NCBI RefSeq assembly: GCF_014196965.1
Contig: NZ_JACIEQ010000007.1
Coordinates: forward strand, 1 to 54,899
Direction: 5' to 3'
DNA from: Actibacterium naphthalenivorans
GTDB taxonomy: Bacteria > Pseudomonadota > Alphaproteobacteria > Rhodobacterales > Rhodobacteraceae
Length of the DNA stretch: 54,899 bases
The translations under genes and the position numbers were made by a program. The notes under the pieces are model-generated. The model saw only the letters and a program-made list of their open reading frames with translations. It made no database searches and had not been told where the DNA came from. The stretch's first letter is position 1. Each line of letters starts with the position of its first letter. This document shows, piece after piece, positions 17,391 to 26,050 of the stretch.

Positions 17391-17553
17391 ATGGCGTAAT
17401 GGGTCGGCTTTTCATTCGTAGCCAGTTGGTTGGCTGTCCGGCTCCTTGCCCTCCTTCGCTGCGACGTCTTCACGACCCCCTGCGATCGGCTTACTCCGCC
17501 TTGGCCGGAGACTGGCAGACGCCGCCCCGGAATTGCACACCGCCGATCAGGTG

Positions 17554-17790
17554 TCAGGCTTGTCGCTGATCCGTTCCGCTATCGTCGAAATCCTCGGCGA
17601 TCAGTTTGCGAACAACGCTGACCGGAAAGAACATCCGCAGCGGCGATCCGGCGCAATGATCGACGAGCAGATCGCCGCCATAGCTGCCCCCGCGAATGCT
17701 CTGGTCTCGCTCTATCATCGAAAAATAGTCTGCCGGACCGATGTTGCCGGCGTCGATGAAAGTATCCTGCTTGATAAGCTCACGTGTCAC
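17554..17790 (-). CDS. Small unidentified ORF at the end of operon D
   Basis: Up to 78 residues from GTG 17790, just downstream of the SDR gene and on the same strand. The composition is protein-like (QDTFIDAGNIGPADYFSMIE, then GGSYGGDLLVDHCAGSP and FPVSVVRKLIAEDF), but I recognise no family and see no ribosome site. It may be a small gene or the tail of a gene truncated by deletion. The ~160 bases between it and the IclR stop hold nothing I can name. Confidence 0.35.
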   Translation of the reverse strand: MTRELIKQDTFIDAGNIGPADYFSMIERDQSIRGGSYGGDLLVDHCAGSPLRMFFPVSVVRKLIAEDFDDSGTDQRQA

Positions 17791-17856
17791 CTGTCTTCGG
17801 GGCCGTCACTTCAACAAGATCCGGGAAAAGCCCGCTGGTTGTTTCCCCCTGGCACC

Positions 17857-18786
17857 TCAGATCGGATCCCAAGAGAAGACGTCGCCCGAACGCTCCAGCG
17901 GGGTGAAACCCGCCTGGAAGGCTGGTAGGGCGCGTTCTGCAATCAGGGCCGGCGTCCAGCCATCTCCCGACTGGACGCTGCGGATCGGTCGCATGGCGTT
18001 GAACAGGAACAGCTCGTTGAGGCGCGCCGCGAAAACCTGCCCGGTAACACCCGCCGCCGCCGCCGCCGCCGACGCCAGGAAGACGACGAGCGGCGCGTTG
18101 GTTTCCGGTGTCATGCGCTTCATGCGCTCGACACGCGCCTGCTCTTCCGGTGTCGTTGCCGGGATGGAGCTGGTCATCCGGCTCCAGGCGAAGGGCGCGA
18201 CGCAGTTCGAGCGCACGCCGAACCGGCTCATGTCCAGGGCGATTGATTTCGAAAGGCCGACGATGCCGAGCTTGGCTGCGGAGTAATTCGCCTGGCCGAA
18301 ATTGCCGATCAGCCCCGAGGTGCTGGTCATATGCACGAACGCGCCGCTGCCCTGGGCCCGGAACGGCTCGGCCGCCGCACGGCTCATGTAGAAGCTGCCG
18401 TTCAGGTGGACGTTGATCACCGCTTCCCAATCGGACGGGTCCATCTTGTGGAAGATGACGTCCCGAAGGATGCCGGCATTGTTGACCACCACATCCACCT
18501 GTCCAAAACTGTCCATCGCCATCTCGATGGTGCGGCGCGCGGCATTCCATTCAGACACGCTTTCGCTCGAGATGATCGCCTGCCCGCCGATCTGCTCGAT
18601 CATCGCACGGGTTTCCTCGGCGGGTGCGCTGGAACGCTCGCCGCTTCCTCCCAGTGAGACGCCAATATCGTTGATTACCACGCGGGCACCCGCCTTGGCG
18701 AATTCCAGCGCGATGCCGCGCCCGATCCCGCCGCCCGCCCCGGTGACGACCGCAACCTTGCCCTCAAGCCCCAAACCCACTGTCAT
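17857..18786 (-). CDS. SDR of the peroxisomal-MFE/17-beta-HSD4 type, probable 3-hydroxyacyl-CoA dehydrogenase
   Basis: A 309-residue SDR, longer than classical SDRs and matching the dehydrogenase domain of type 2 multifunctional enzymes. TGAGGGIGRGIA is the cofactor turn, then VVNNAGILRD, the catalytic Ser in SSTSG-like TSTSGLIG, and YSAAKLGIVG with the Tyr/Lys pair. The ~60-residue C-terminal tail after the SDR core is a mark of this subgroup. AAGGAGG precedes ATG 18786. With a MaoC-type hydratase in the same operon it would supply the (3R)-hydroxyacyl-CoA oxidation of a type 2 beta-oxidation pathway. Confidence 0.9.
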   Translation of the reverse strand: MTVGLGLEGKVAVVTGAGGGIGRGIALEFAKAGARVVINDIGVSLGGSGERSSAPAEETRAMIEQIGGQAIISSESVSEWNAARRTIEMAMDSFGQVDVVVNNAGILRDVIFHKMDPSDWEAVINVHLNGSFYMSRAAAEPFRAQGSGAFVHMTSTSGLIGNFGQANYSAAKLGIVGLSKSIALDMSRFGVRSNCVAPFAWSRMTSSIPATTPEEQARVERMKRMTPETNAPLVVFLASAAAAAAGVTGQVFAARLNELFLFNAMRPIRSVQSGDGWTPALIAERALPAFQAGFTPLERSGDVFSWDPI

Positions 18787-18813
18787 TTCGTACTTCCTCC
18801 TTGAATAGGCGCT

Positions 18814-19989
18814 TTATCGGCCGAGACCGAGCACTTGCCTGGCAACAATGTTGCGTTGAATTTCGGATGACCCGCCATAGATCGATGTCGGACGCGCCTG
18901 AAGGAAGACGCTGCCCGGATAGAGCGTCGGCGCGTCGGGCACTTGCCCGGCAAGCGTTCCCAGTTCCCCGGCAACGTCCATGATGCGGTCTGCGATCTTC
19001 TGGTAGAGCGCGGATTGGTTGATCTTCAGCATGGAAACGTCGGGACCCAGCGTATCGCCACGTCGCACCTTGTCTGCGAAGGTCGTGTAGAAGGACTTGT
19101 GGTCCTCGAGCTCCATGCGCAATCCGTTGAGGAGCGATGCATAGTCGCCCCTCTTTCCCAGATGGTCGCAAAGCCGCTCAAGATGGTCGAGCGCGCCTTC
19201 CGATTGCTTTGGCGAGCCCAGGAACAGGCGTTCGAAGCCAAGGAGGTTCTTGGCGATGGTCCAACCCTCGTTCACCGCGCCGACAATCGCGTCGGCGGGA
19301 ATGCGGACATCATCGAAGAAGACCTCGGCAAATTCGTCATGCAGGTCGATGTTGATGATCGAACGGACCGTCACGCCGGGCGTATCCATCGGCACCAGGA
19401 AGAAGCTTATGCCCTTTTGCTTGGCGGCCTGAGGATTCGTGCGGGCAAGCACGAAAATCCATTGTGCGTCCATGCCCAGCGTCGTCCAGACCTTCTGGCC
19501 ATTGATCACCCACTGATCGCCTTCGCGCACGGCAGAGGTCCGCAGCGCCGCCAGGTCGGAGCCGGCATTGGGTTCGCTGTAGCCTTGACACCAGATGACT
19601 TCGCCCGAGAGGATCTTCGGCAGATGGTAGGCGCGCTGCGCATCGGTTCCATGCGCGATCAGGAGAGGACCGACCATGGTCACTCCGGTATCGGGCAGTC
19701 TCGCACAACCATAGCGCTCCATTTCCTCGATCAGGATCAGCAGCTTCGAGGGCGTCAGTCCCATCCCGCCATATTCGCGCGGCCAGCCGGGTGCCAGCCA
19801 GCCCTGCTGCGACAGTATCTTGTACCATGGCATGGCTTCTGCAGCGTGCAACCGCTTGGGAGGACTGCGCAGGTCCTGCGGATAGTTGGTAGCGATCCAA
19901 CCACGCACCGCAGCGCGAAAGTCGGTATCCGAAAGCAGGTTCAGATCCGCATGCGGCTGAGGTGCCGTCAGGCTAGCGGTGGCTGTCAT
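18814..19989 (-). CDS. Acyl-CoA dehydrogenase, large-type subunit (operon D)
   Basis: A 391-residue ACAD. Middle-domain motifs CQGYSEPNAGSDLAALRTSA and INGQKVWTTLGMDA, and C-terminal RPTSIYGGSSEIQRNIVAR, are clear. As in the operon C partner, the catalytic Glu position of classical enzymes is Gly (YGGS), matching the large chains of heteromeric ACADs. GGGGAGA precedes ATG 19989. The gene directly upstream is a small-type ACAD, so the two likely form an alpha2beta2 enzyme acting on a bulky or ring-bearing acyl-CoA. The substrate is inferred only from context. Confidence 0.92.
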   Translation of the reverse strand: MTATASLTAPQPHADLNLLSDTDFRAAVRGWIATNYPQDLRSPPKRLHAAEAMPWYKILSQQGWLAPGWPREYGGMGLTPSKLLILIEEMERYGCARLPDTGVTMVGPLLIAHGTDAQRAYHLPKILSGEVIWCQGYSEPNAGSDLAALRTSAVREGDQWVINGQKVWTTLGMDAQWIFVLARTNPQAAKQKGISFFLVPMDTPGVTVRSIINIDLHDEFAEVFFDDVRIPADAIVGAVNEGWTIAKNLLGFERLFLGSPKQSEGALDHLERLCDHLGKRGDYASLLNGLRMELEDHKSFYTTFADKVRRGDTLGPDVSMLKINQSALYQKIADRIMDVAGELGTLAGQVPDAPTLYPGSVFLQARPTSIYGGSSEIQRNIVARQVLGLGR

Positions 19990-20043
19990 TTCGTTCTCCC
20001 CTGGAAGCGGGTGCGCTTCCGAAAAAAGCCGCTGTGATCCCGC

Positions 20044-21102
20044 TCATGGCCGCCCCTCCGTCAGGCTGCCGTAGCGTTGGCGATGGAAGCCGGCACTGCC
20101 GTAGCGCGGCGCCAGCACCATGGCGCGGCGCAGGAACAACCCGATATCGGCCTCGTCGGTGTAACCGATGGCACCGTGCAACTGCACCGCCTCTCTGGTG
20201 ACCAGCATGGCGGCATCGGCCGCCCGCGCCTTCGCTCTGGAGGTGATACGACGGCAGTCGTCGCCCGCATCGAAGGCCTCGATGGCATCGTGCAGCACCG
20301 CCCGCGTCAGGCCAATCTCGATTTCCATATCCACAGCCCTGTGCTGCAGTGCCTGGAAATGGCCGATAGGTTGGCCGAACTGGACGCGTGTCTTGAGGTA
20401 GTCAAGCGTGATGGCAAAGGCGCGCTCCATGATCCCAAGCAAGGCCGACGCCGTGGCTAGGGCCGCCGCTTCAAGGGCCTTCGCATCGGGCGCGGACAAC
20501 CGGTCCGCCTCGACCCCATCGAGGATCAGGGTCGCCGTGTGACCGCCATCGACGGTGTCTTCAATTTCAAGCGACAGGCCCGCGGCTTTCGCGTCGATCA
20601 ACCAGCAGGCTTCACTCGAAACGACAAGAAACGCATCGGCGGCGGCGGCCATGGGCACGAAACGCCGTCTTCCCGAGATCCGCCCCTCGGCCTCGGTGAT
20701 GTCTCCGGCGATCGTGAGGCCATCGGGGGCATCAAGCCAGGCCGGCAAGATGAGCCTGTCACCGCTCAACGCTTCGGCAGGTGCGTCCTTGCCCATGAGA
20801 TCAAGCGCAAGCTGGGCCTCGATGAACGGTTCGGGCAGCAACGCCGCGCCGACCTCGCCGGTGAGCGCCGCATATTCGGCCATGCCGAGACCGGCCCCGC
20901 CCGCCGCTTCCGGCAGCCGAAGTCCAAGCCAACCCATCGCGGAGATCTCGCTCCAGCGGCCTCGGTCCAGCCCCGGCCTGCCAAAGCGCAGCTGTCGAAC
21001 AGCCTTGAGATCGCCATCGCGCGCAGCAACGCCTGCGGCGCTTCCGACCAGCATGCGCAGCCCCTCAAGCCTGTCCTCGCCCGTCGCGTTTACTACATCC
21101 AT
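20044..21102 (-). CDS. Acyl-CoA dehydrogenase, small-type subunit (operon D)
   Basis: About 352 residues with a reduced ACAD fold: MGWLGLRLPEAAGGAGLG near the N-terminus, a diverged middle domain, then LKTRVQFGQPIGHFQALQH and QLHGAIGYTDEADIGLFLRR. The C-terminal catalytic loop of full-length ACADs is absent. The start at 21102 follows GAGGAGG. It lies 14 bases after the MaoC gene and is followed by the large-type ACAD; this repeats the small-large order of operon C (14110 then 12974). Confidence 0.88.
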   Translation of the reverse strand: MDVVNATGEDRLEGLRMLVGSAAGVAARDGDLKAVRQLRFGRPGLDRGRWSEISAMGWLGLRLPEAAGGAGLGMAEYAALTGEVGAALLPEPFIEAQLALDLMGKDAPAEALSGDRLILPAWLDAPDGLTIAGDITEAEGRISGRRRFVPMAAAADAFLVVSSEACWLIDAKAAGLSLEIEDTVDGGHTATLILDGVEADRLSAPDAKALEAAALATASALLGIMERAFAITLDYLKTRVQFGQPIGHFQALQHRAVDMEIEIGLTRAVLHDAIEAFDAGDDCRRITSRAKARAADAAMLVTREAVQLHGAIGYTDEADIGLFLRRAMVLAPRYGSAGFHRQRYGSLTEGRP

Positions 21103-21115
21103 CGCCGTTTCCTCC

Positions 21116-21961
21116 TCATTCGAATTGGGCGAGACCGTTTGCGAGCACCACCACATCGCGCTCTGTCACGCGCATGCGGAATGAGCCGTCCGGCCAGATT
21201 TCCGTAAGCAGGGTCTCTCCCGGCAGGACCGTCGAACTGAAACGAACATCAAGCCCCTTGAGCCGCGTCGGATCGCCTGCGCAAAGCGTCTTCACCAGAG
21301 CATGCGCGGCGATGCCCAGGGTGCACAGCCCGTGCAGGATGGGCCGCTCGAATCCCGCCCTGGCGGCAACATCAGGATCAAGGTGCAAGGGATTGTTGTC
21401 GCCATTCCAGCGATACCAGAGCGCCTGTTCGGGCCGCGTCTGCATCTTGCGGACATATGCGGGCTCGGTTTCGGGCAGCACATGGGTCTGCTTCACCGGA
21501 CCGGTCGGCCCCCCGAAGCCTCCGTCCCCGCGCAGGAAGGTGGTGGAACGGGTCGTCGCGTAGAGCCTGCCATCCTCCGCGTCGCGCAATTCCTTTTCGG
21601 TATAGAGCAGCGCGCCGCGCCCGGCGCCCTTGTCGATGATGCCGGTCACGCGGGTCTTGCCGATCACCACACCTTCAGGCGGCAACGGGGCATGCAGCGT
21701 AATGCCTTGCTCACCATGGACGAGGCGCAGCGCATCGACCCCGGTATCGGGGTTGGCAAGCCAGAACCCAGGATGCCCGAGCACTAGGGGCAGGGTCGGA
21801 AAGGGGGTCAGCGCGCCTGCGCCGACGAACCCCAGATCACCCCGGTCCATCGGGTCCTGTCCGACGCCGATAGATAACGCATAGAATGCGCACTCGCGCG
21901 GACCGTAGCTCTGGCGGACCTCGGGAATGTGGTAGGCCCTGATCTTTTCGTAGTCGATCAT
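21116..21961 (-). CDS. MaoC-type hot-dog enoyl-CoA hydratase 2
   Basis: A 281-residue double hot-dog protein like the hydratase-2 part of type 2 multifunctional enzymes. The catalytic motif is WNGDNNPLHLDPDVAARAGF followed by PILHGLCTLG; Asp and His of the D-x(4)-H hydratase motif are present. The N-terminal half is the degenerate hot-dog that shapes the acyl pocket. It should hydrate trans-2-enoyl-CoA to the (3R)-hydroxyacyl-CoA, feeding the SDR at 17857. The start overlaps the stop of the synthetase gene (ATGA) and has GGAGGA upstream. Confidence 0.92.
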   Translation of the reverse strand: MIDYEKIRAYHIPEVRQSYGPRECAFYALSIGVGQDPMDRGDLGFVGAGALTPFPTLPLVLGHPGFWLANPDTGVDALRLVHGEQGITLHAPLPPEGVVIGKTRVTGIIDKGAGRGALLYTEKELRDAEDGRLYATTRSTTFLRGDGGFGGPTGPVKQTHVLPETEPAYVRKMQTRPEQALWYRWNGDNNPLHLDPDVAARAGFERPILHGLCTLGIAAHALVKTLCAGDPTRLKGLDVRFSSTVLPGETLLTEIWPDGSFRMRVTERDVVVLANGLAQFE

Positions 21962-24075
21962 GGCAAATCCTCCTCATCGCACTCGATCACCGCGTCGAGC
22001 GCGAAGGCCCCGTCGGGCAGCGCGAGCACCGGATTGAGATCAATCGCGCGCAGGCGAGGGCCCGCAGCGGTGGCAAATGCGGAAAGCCGTGACAACATGG
22101 AGGCAAGCCCATCTATATCAACGGGCGCGCGGCCGCGTGCCCCAGTCAGGATTGCCGCAGCCTTGATCGACAGGATCATCTCCCGCGCCGACGCCTCGTC
22201 GAAGGGGCAGGGGCGGATCGCCACGTCGTTGAGAATCTCGACAAAGATCCCGCCCAGACCGAAGACGGCGACAGGGCCGAAGACGGGGTCGCGGCTAATG
22301 CCCATCAGGCATTCGACGCCCCCCGAAAGTTGTCGGGCCACCAGGATACCGGCAATGCGCGCCGCGGGAGCAGCCCTGCCGACGGTGTCGAGAATTTCTT
22401 GATAGGCAACGCGGGCGGACTCGGCATCGGCCAGGTTCAGCCTGACACCGCCGATATCGGACTTGTGAACGATGTCGGGAGAGACAATCTTCATCACGAC
22501 AGGGAAACCGAGTTCGGTCCCGGCGGCGGCGGCGCTTTCCGCCGAGTGTACGATCCGTTCGGGGGCAGCCGCGATGCCTGCTTTCGCAAGAAGCACCTTT
22601 GCCGCGTATTCGTCGGGGCTGACGGCTGGCAGGTGAACATCCGGCAGATCCGGCAGACCCTTCGGCTTTCGCGCCATCATTTCGCCCACCCGTCCCATCG
22701 CCGCAATGGCCCGCACGGCCCGGCTTGGATCGGAAAATACAAGGAAACCAGCCTCCTCGTAGGCGCGCGTGACGGCATCATCCGCGATGATGCACAGCGC
22801 CAGCAGCCGCTCGGGAAACTCGGTCCGGATCTTGTGCAAGGTTTCGCGCAGCTTCGGCGCGAGCGTCGCGCTTCCAGCCACATAGGTCATGAAACACAGG
22901 ATCGACTGGTATCCGCCATCCCTGATCGCCGCGCGGGTGAACTCCTCGAACAACGACATGTCGTTCAGCGCCTGGGCCGTGCAGTCAAGCGGATTGGCCG
23001 GAGCGCCATAGGGCAGAAGCTGTTTCAAGCGGACCTGCGCCTCGGCCGGCATGGCCGGCATCGGCAAGCCCAACAGTTCCGCCTCATCGCTGGCGACAAT
23101 CCCCGCGCCGCCGCTGATGGTGATTACGCCGAGACTGTTGTGGACGGGATAAATCCGCTGCCGCGCCGCGTAGGCGAAATCAAGCATCTGTTCGGTATCG
23201 CGCACCCGGATGACGCCATGCTCGGCAAGAACCGCCTCGGCCACAGCATCGTCCCCGGTGAGCGAGGCCGTATGCGAGGCGGCCGCCGAAGCACCGATGG
23301 AGCTGCGTCCGGATTTCAGCATGAAGACCGGCTTGCCGGCTGCACGCGCCGCATCAAGGGCGGCGATCATGCGGTCCGCGTCACGAAAACCCTCCTGATA
23401 GGCGCAGATCACGTCCACCGCATCGCTGCCGGCCATCCAGCCGATGGCGTCGGCGACCGTCACATCCGCCTCGTTGCCGGTGGTAACCAGAACCGAGGTC
23501 CCAAGGCCGCGCATCCGCGCCACGGCCGCAAGATGCGTTCCGTAAGCGCCCGACTGGCTGGCGATGCCGACATTGCCCGGCAGGGGGAATGCCATTTCCA
23601 GAAACGAGGAGAAGGTGCCGTAATACCCCACGGCGACATTGTAGACCCCCAGCGTGTTGGGACCGAGCACGCGCATGCCGTAGCCACGTGCAATGGCCAG
23701 CACTTCGGCCTGGATTTTCTCGCCTTCCGCACCCGTTTCGGCAAAGCCCGCGGAAAACAGCGTGACCGAGCGGCACCCCTTTTCGCCAAGCGCCCTGACG
23801 ATCTCGGGCGTCTGCTTCGCCGCGACCGCGATGATGCCGGCCTCTGGCGTCTCGGGCAGATCGGCGACCGAGGCATAGCAGGGCAGCCCCTGGACCTCGT
23901 CACGGCCGGGATTGACCGGCAGGATGCGCCCCTTGTAACCGCCGCTCAGCATGGCCGCTATCGGGCGTCCGCCGATACGCGCAGGATCCGCGGATGCGCC
24001 GATGATCGCGACGGACCGCGGCGCCAGCAGCGCGCCAAGGGATGCGAAATCATGGGTGCGGGGCTTTGCGGTCAT
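21958..24075 (-). CDS. ADP-forming acyl-CoA synthetase (CoA-binding plus ATP-grasp fusion)
   Basis: About 705 residues with CoA-binding domain (SVAIIGASADPARIGG, near 20), succinyl-CoA-synthetase-like flavodoxin domain (GIASQSGAYGTHLAA; SGRSSIGASAAASHTASLTG carries the phospho-His region), and C-terminal ATP-grasp domain (FPVVMKIVSPDIVHKSDIGG; ending ALPDGAFALDAVI). It makes acyl-CoA from a free acid, ATP and CoA. Start 24075 directly follows the thiolase stop; the frame is open much further upstream, but that stretch overlaps the thiolase gene. In operon D it is the likely entry point that activates the carboxylic acid left after ring opening. Confidence 0.9.
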   Translation of the reverse strand: MTAKPRTHDFASLGALLAPRSVAIIGASADPARIGGRPIAAMLSGGYKGRILPVNPGRDEVQGLPCYASVADLPETPEAGIIAVAAKQTPEIVRALGEKGCRSVTLFSAGFAETGAEGEKIQAEVLAIARGYGMRVLGPNTLGVYNVAVGYYGTFSSFLEMAFPLPGNVGIASQSGAYGTHLAAVARMRGLGTSVLVTTGNEADVTVADAIGWMAGSDAVDVICAYQEGFRDADRMIAALDAARAAGKPVFMLKSGRSSIGASAAASHTASLTGDDAVAEAVLAEHGVIRVRDTEQMLDFAYAARQRIYPVHNSLGVITISGGAGIVASDEAELLGLPMPAMPAEAQVRLKQLLPYGAPANPLDCTAQALNDMSLFEEFTRAAIRDGGYQSILCFMTYVAGSATLAPKLRETLHKIRTEFPERLLALCIIADDAVTRAYEEAGFLVFSDPSRAVRAIAAMGRVGEMMARKPKGLPDLPDVHLPAVSPDEYAAKVLLAKAGIAAAPERIVHSAESAAAAGTELGFPVVMKIVSPDIVHKSDIGGVRLNLADAESARVAYQEILDTVGRAAPAARIAGILVARQLSGGVECLMGISRDPVFGPVAVFGLGGIFVEILNDVAIRPCPFDEASAREMILSIKAAAILTGARGRAPVDIDGLASMLSRLSAFATAAGPRLRAIDLNPVLALPDGAFALDAVIECDEEDLP

Positions 24076-24077
24076 GG

Positions 24078-25229
24078 TCACAGCACGGCCTCCGAACCGA
24101 GAAAGGCCGTAACCTGGCTTGACAGTGTGCCACCATTGCCATGCAGGAGTGCGACATCCGCCGTCTTCAACTGGCGCTCGCCGGCTTCCCCCCTGATCTG
24201 GGCCACGCCTTCGGCAATCAGGAACATGCCATACATTCCCGGATGCACGCAGGACAGGCCGCCGCCGTTGGTGTTGACCGCCAGTTCCCCCCCCGGTGCG
24301 ATGCGCCCGTCCTGAACGAAGCGGCCGCCTTCGCCCTTCGGGCAAAAGCCGAGATCCTCCAGGAAGAGGATGGTGTTGATCGTGAAGGCGTCATAGAGCA
24401 TGACGAGATCGACCTCGCCGCGGGTCAGACCCGCCATTTCGAAGGCGCGCGGCCCGCTTTCACTGGCGGCGGTCACGGTAAGGTCGGGCATGGCCTGAAT
24501 GGACCGATGCCAGTTCGCGCCGGCCGCGCCGAGGAAATAGACGGGCTTTTGGGGGAAGTCCCTGGCCCTGTCCGCCCGGACGAGAATGCAGGCGGCGGCG
24601 CCATCGGTCACCAGACAGCAGTCGCCGGCAGTCAGGGGATCGCTGACCATGCGCTTCGACAATACGTCGTCGCGGGTCAAGGGGCCACGCGCAAAGGCAT
24701 CGGGGTTGAGGTTCGCCCACTGGCGCGCGGAAACCGCGACATCGGCCAGCATGTCCCGCGTGGTCCCGAACTGGTGCATGTGCCGGCTGGTGGCAAGCGC
24801 ATAGGCCGTGATCGGATGGCGTGGCGCGTAGGGCGTCTCGTGCCATTGCGGTTCGGACATGGAGACGAGGCGGCCGCCTGCCGTGCGCTGGTTGGAACCG
24901 TAGCAGATCAGCGCCACGTCGCAGAGTCCCGCCTCCAGCGCGAGAGATGCCTGCAAGAGATGCATCTCGAAGCTGGAGCCGCCGACATTGGTGCTGTCGA
25001 AGTATTTCGGCTTCAGGCCAAGATATTCGGTGACACTCATCGAGGCAAAGGCGTGGCTGCTGGTCGCCGCGAAAACCGCGTCGATATCGCCGAGTTTGAG
25101 GCCGGCATCCGCCAGCGCCGCATGGACGGAAAGCCCCAGAAGTTCAATGGCCGAGTAGCCGGGCGCCTCACCCACGCCCGCCACACCCATGCCGACGATC
25201 GCTGTTTTCCCGCGAATGGAATGGCTCAT
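24078..25229 (-). CDS. Thiolase-fold protein of the SCP-x/Ltp2 type lacking the nucleophilic cysteine
   Basis: A 383-residue thiolase-superfamily protein. Where SCP-x thiolases have the acylated Cys, this reads STNVGGSSFEMHL. The C-terminal motifs NTNGGGLSCVHPGMYGM and LLHGNGGTLSS replace the usual GGG..GHP and CxG signatures in a way known from Ltp-type proteins. Some relatives (Ltp2 of sterol degradation) are retro-aldolases that work with a DUF35 partner; that partner is the gene immediately upstream. It could thus cleave a beta-hydroxyacyl-CoA by aldol reaction, or thiolyse by an unusual route. GGAGGAG precedes ATG 25229. Confidence 0.88.
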   Translation of the reverse strand: MSHSIRGKTAIVGMGVAGVGEAPGYSAIELLGLSVHAALADAGLKLGDIDAVFAATSSHAFASMSVTEYLGLKPKYFDSTNVGGSSFEMHLLQASLALEAGLCDVALICYGSNQRTAGGRLVSMSEPQWHETPYAPRHPITAYALATSRHMHQFGTTRDMLADVAVSARQWANLNPDAFARGPLTRDDVLSKRMVSDPLTAGDCCLVTDGAAACILVRADRARDFPQKPVYFLGAAGANWHRSIQAMPDLTVTAASESGPRAFEMAGLTRGEVDLVMLYDAFTINTILFLEDLGFCPKGEGGRFVQDGRIAPGGELAVNTNGGGLSCVHPGMYGMFLIAEGVAQIRGEAGERQLKTADVALLHGNGGTLSSQVTAFLGSEAVL

Positions 25230-25230
25230 G

Positions 25231-25599
25231 TCACTTCTCCTCCGGATCGAAGACGACGCGCGGATTTGCCCCCGCCTCGATCCGCGCCCTGACGCGGGAA
25301 CCGATGGGCAGCGTCAGGGCGCCGACAACCGTGGCCATCATCCGCGGCCCCTCGTCAAGGTCGATGAGCGCCACGTTGTAGGAGCCTTCGCGCTTGCGAT
25401 TGACCGTGATGGCATAGACCGTGCCGCCGCCGGAGGCTTCGACCCAGCCGAGATCGACCGCGCCAGAAGGTGCCATCACCTTCGGATAGAAGACGTATTC
25501 GCCCGTTTCGCGGCTGCGCTGGATCATGAAACGTCCCTCGGCCAGGAACCTCTCGTAAATCGCCTGCGGCCCGGCGGTTGCTTTTGCTGTATCGTCCAT
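25231..25599 (-). CDS. DUF35 OB-fold protein, partner of the thiolase-like enzyme
   Basis: About 122 residues. The C-terminal part is the OB fold of DUF35 (YAITVNRKREGSYNVALIDL, then GSRVRARIE). The N-terminal rubredoxin-like region, which in most relatives binds zinc with four cysteines, reads MIQRSRETGEYVFYPKVMAPSG: no cysteine is left. DUF35 proteins are obligate partners of thiolase-like acyltransferases and aldolases. GAGGAGG lies 6-7 nt before ATG 25599 and 3-4 nt before ATG 25602, so the former is preferred. First gene of operon D. Confidence 0.88.
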   Translation of the reverse strand: MDDTAKATAGPQAIYERFLAEGRFMIQRSRETGEYVFYPKVMAPSGAVDLGWVEASGGGTVYAITVNRKREGSYNVALIDLDEGPRMMATVVGALTLPIGSRVRARIEAGANPRVVFDPEEK

Positions 25600-25602
25600 C
25601 AT

Positions 25603-26050
25603 TCCCCTCCTCGGATGAGGATGCTGGCACGGCAGAACCACATCTGCCTCGTGCGCATACCCCATTTGCTAGTCATGCCGGCCAGAAGCCGGAGATGCCT
25701 CCACGTGCAGTTCCATCGCTTCCGGGAGGGTTGGCGCGGGGGGCCGGGCAACCTGCACGGTTCCAAGATCTGCAGCCCACGGCATCGCAACCTCCCATTG
25801 CAACGCAGGATCAACCATCAGACTGATTTTCGCATAAAGAATGGCTTTCGTCTATGAGAAAATGGTGTAGTCCGGCATGAACGATACGTCCGTGCCGTTA
25901 GGGGGCGGTCACATCATCCATGCCAGGCCGAGGCCAACTTCTACGCAGCTCTGGAAACTGAACCCTTGGCCGCGCAACCAACCGACATCAGGCTCCGGCA
26001 AACTCCGGGGCGCGTCAGTCCCTTTCGGACCCACAGAAAATATCACACTA
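25603..26050. other. Intergenic region upstream of operon D
   Basis: About 450 bases between the operon D start and the end of the LysR gene. It should contain the operon D promoter, firing to the left. The AT-rich part around 25820-25870 carries a dyad (listed separately). No gene was identified. Confidence 0.45.
25826..25863. promoter_or_regulatory. Dyad symmetry upstream of operon D, candidate operator
   Basis: ATTTTCGCATA (25826-25836) and TATGAGAAAAT (25853-25863) are inverted repeats of 11 bp with one mismatch, 16 bases apart, in the most AT-rich part of the operon D upstream region. No clear -35/-10 was picked. The sequence differs from the IclR sites, so another regulator or an intrinsic structure is possible. 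Confidence 0.4.

Noticed and set aside
22330-24315. A 661-residue frame on + opposite the acyl-CoA synthetase
   Set aside because: Shadow frame of a gene with clear CoA-binding and ATP-grasp motifs; no motifs of its own.
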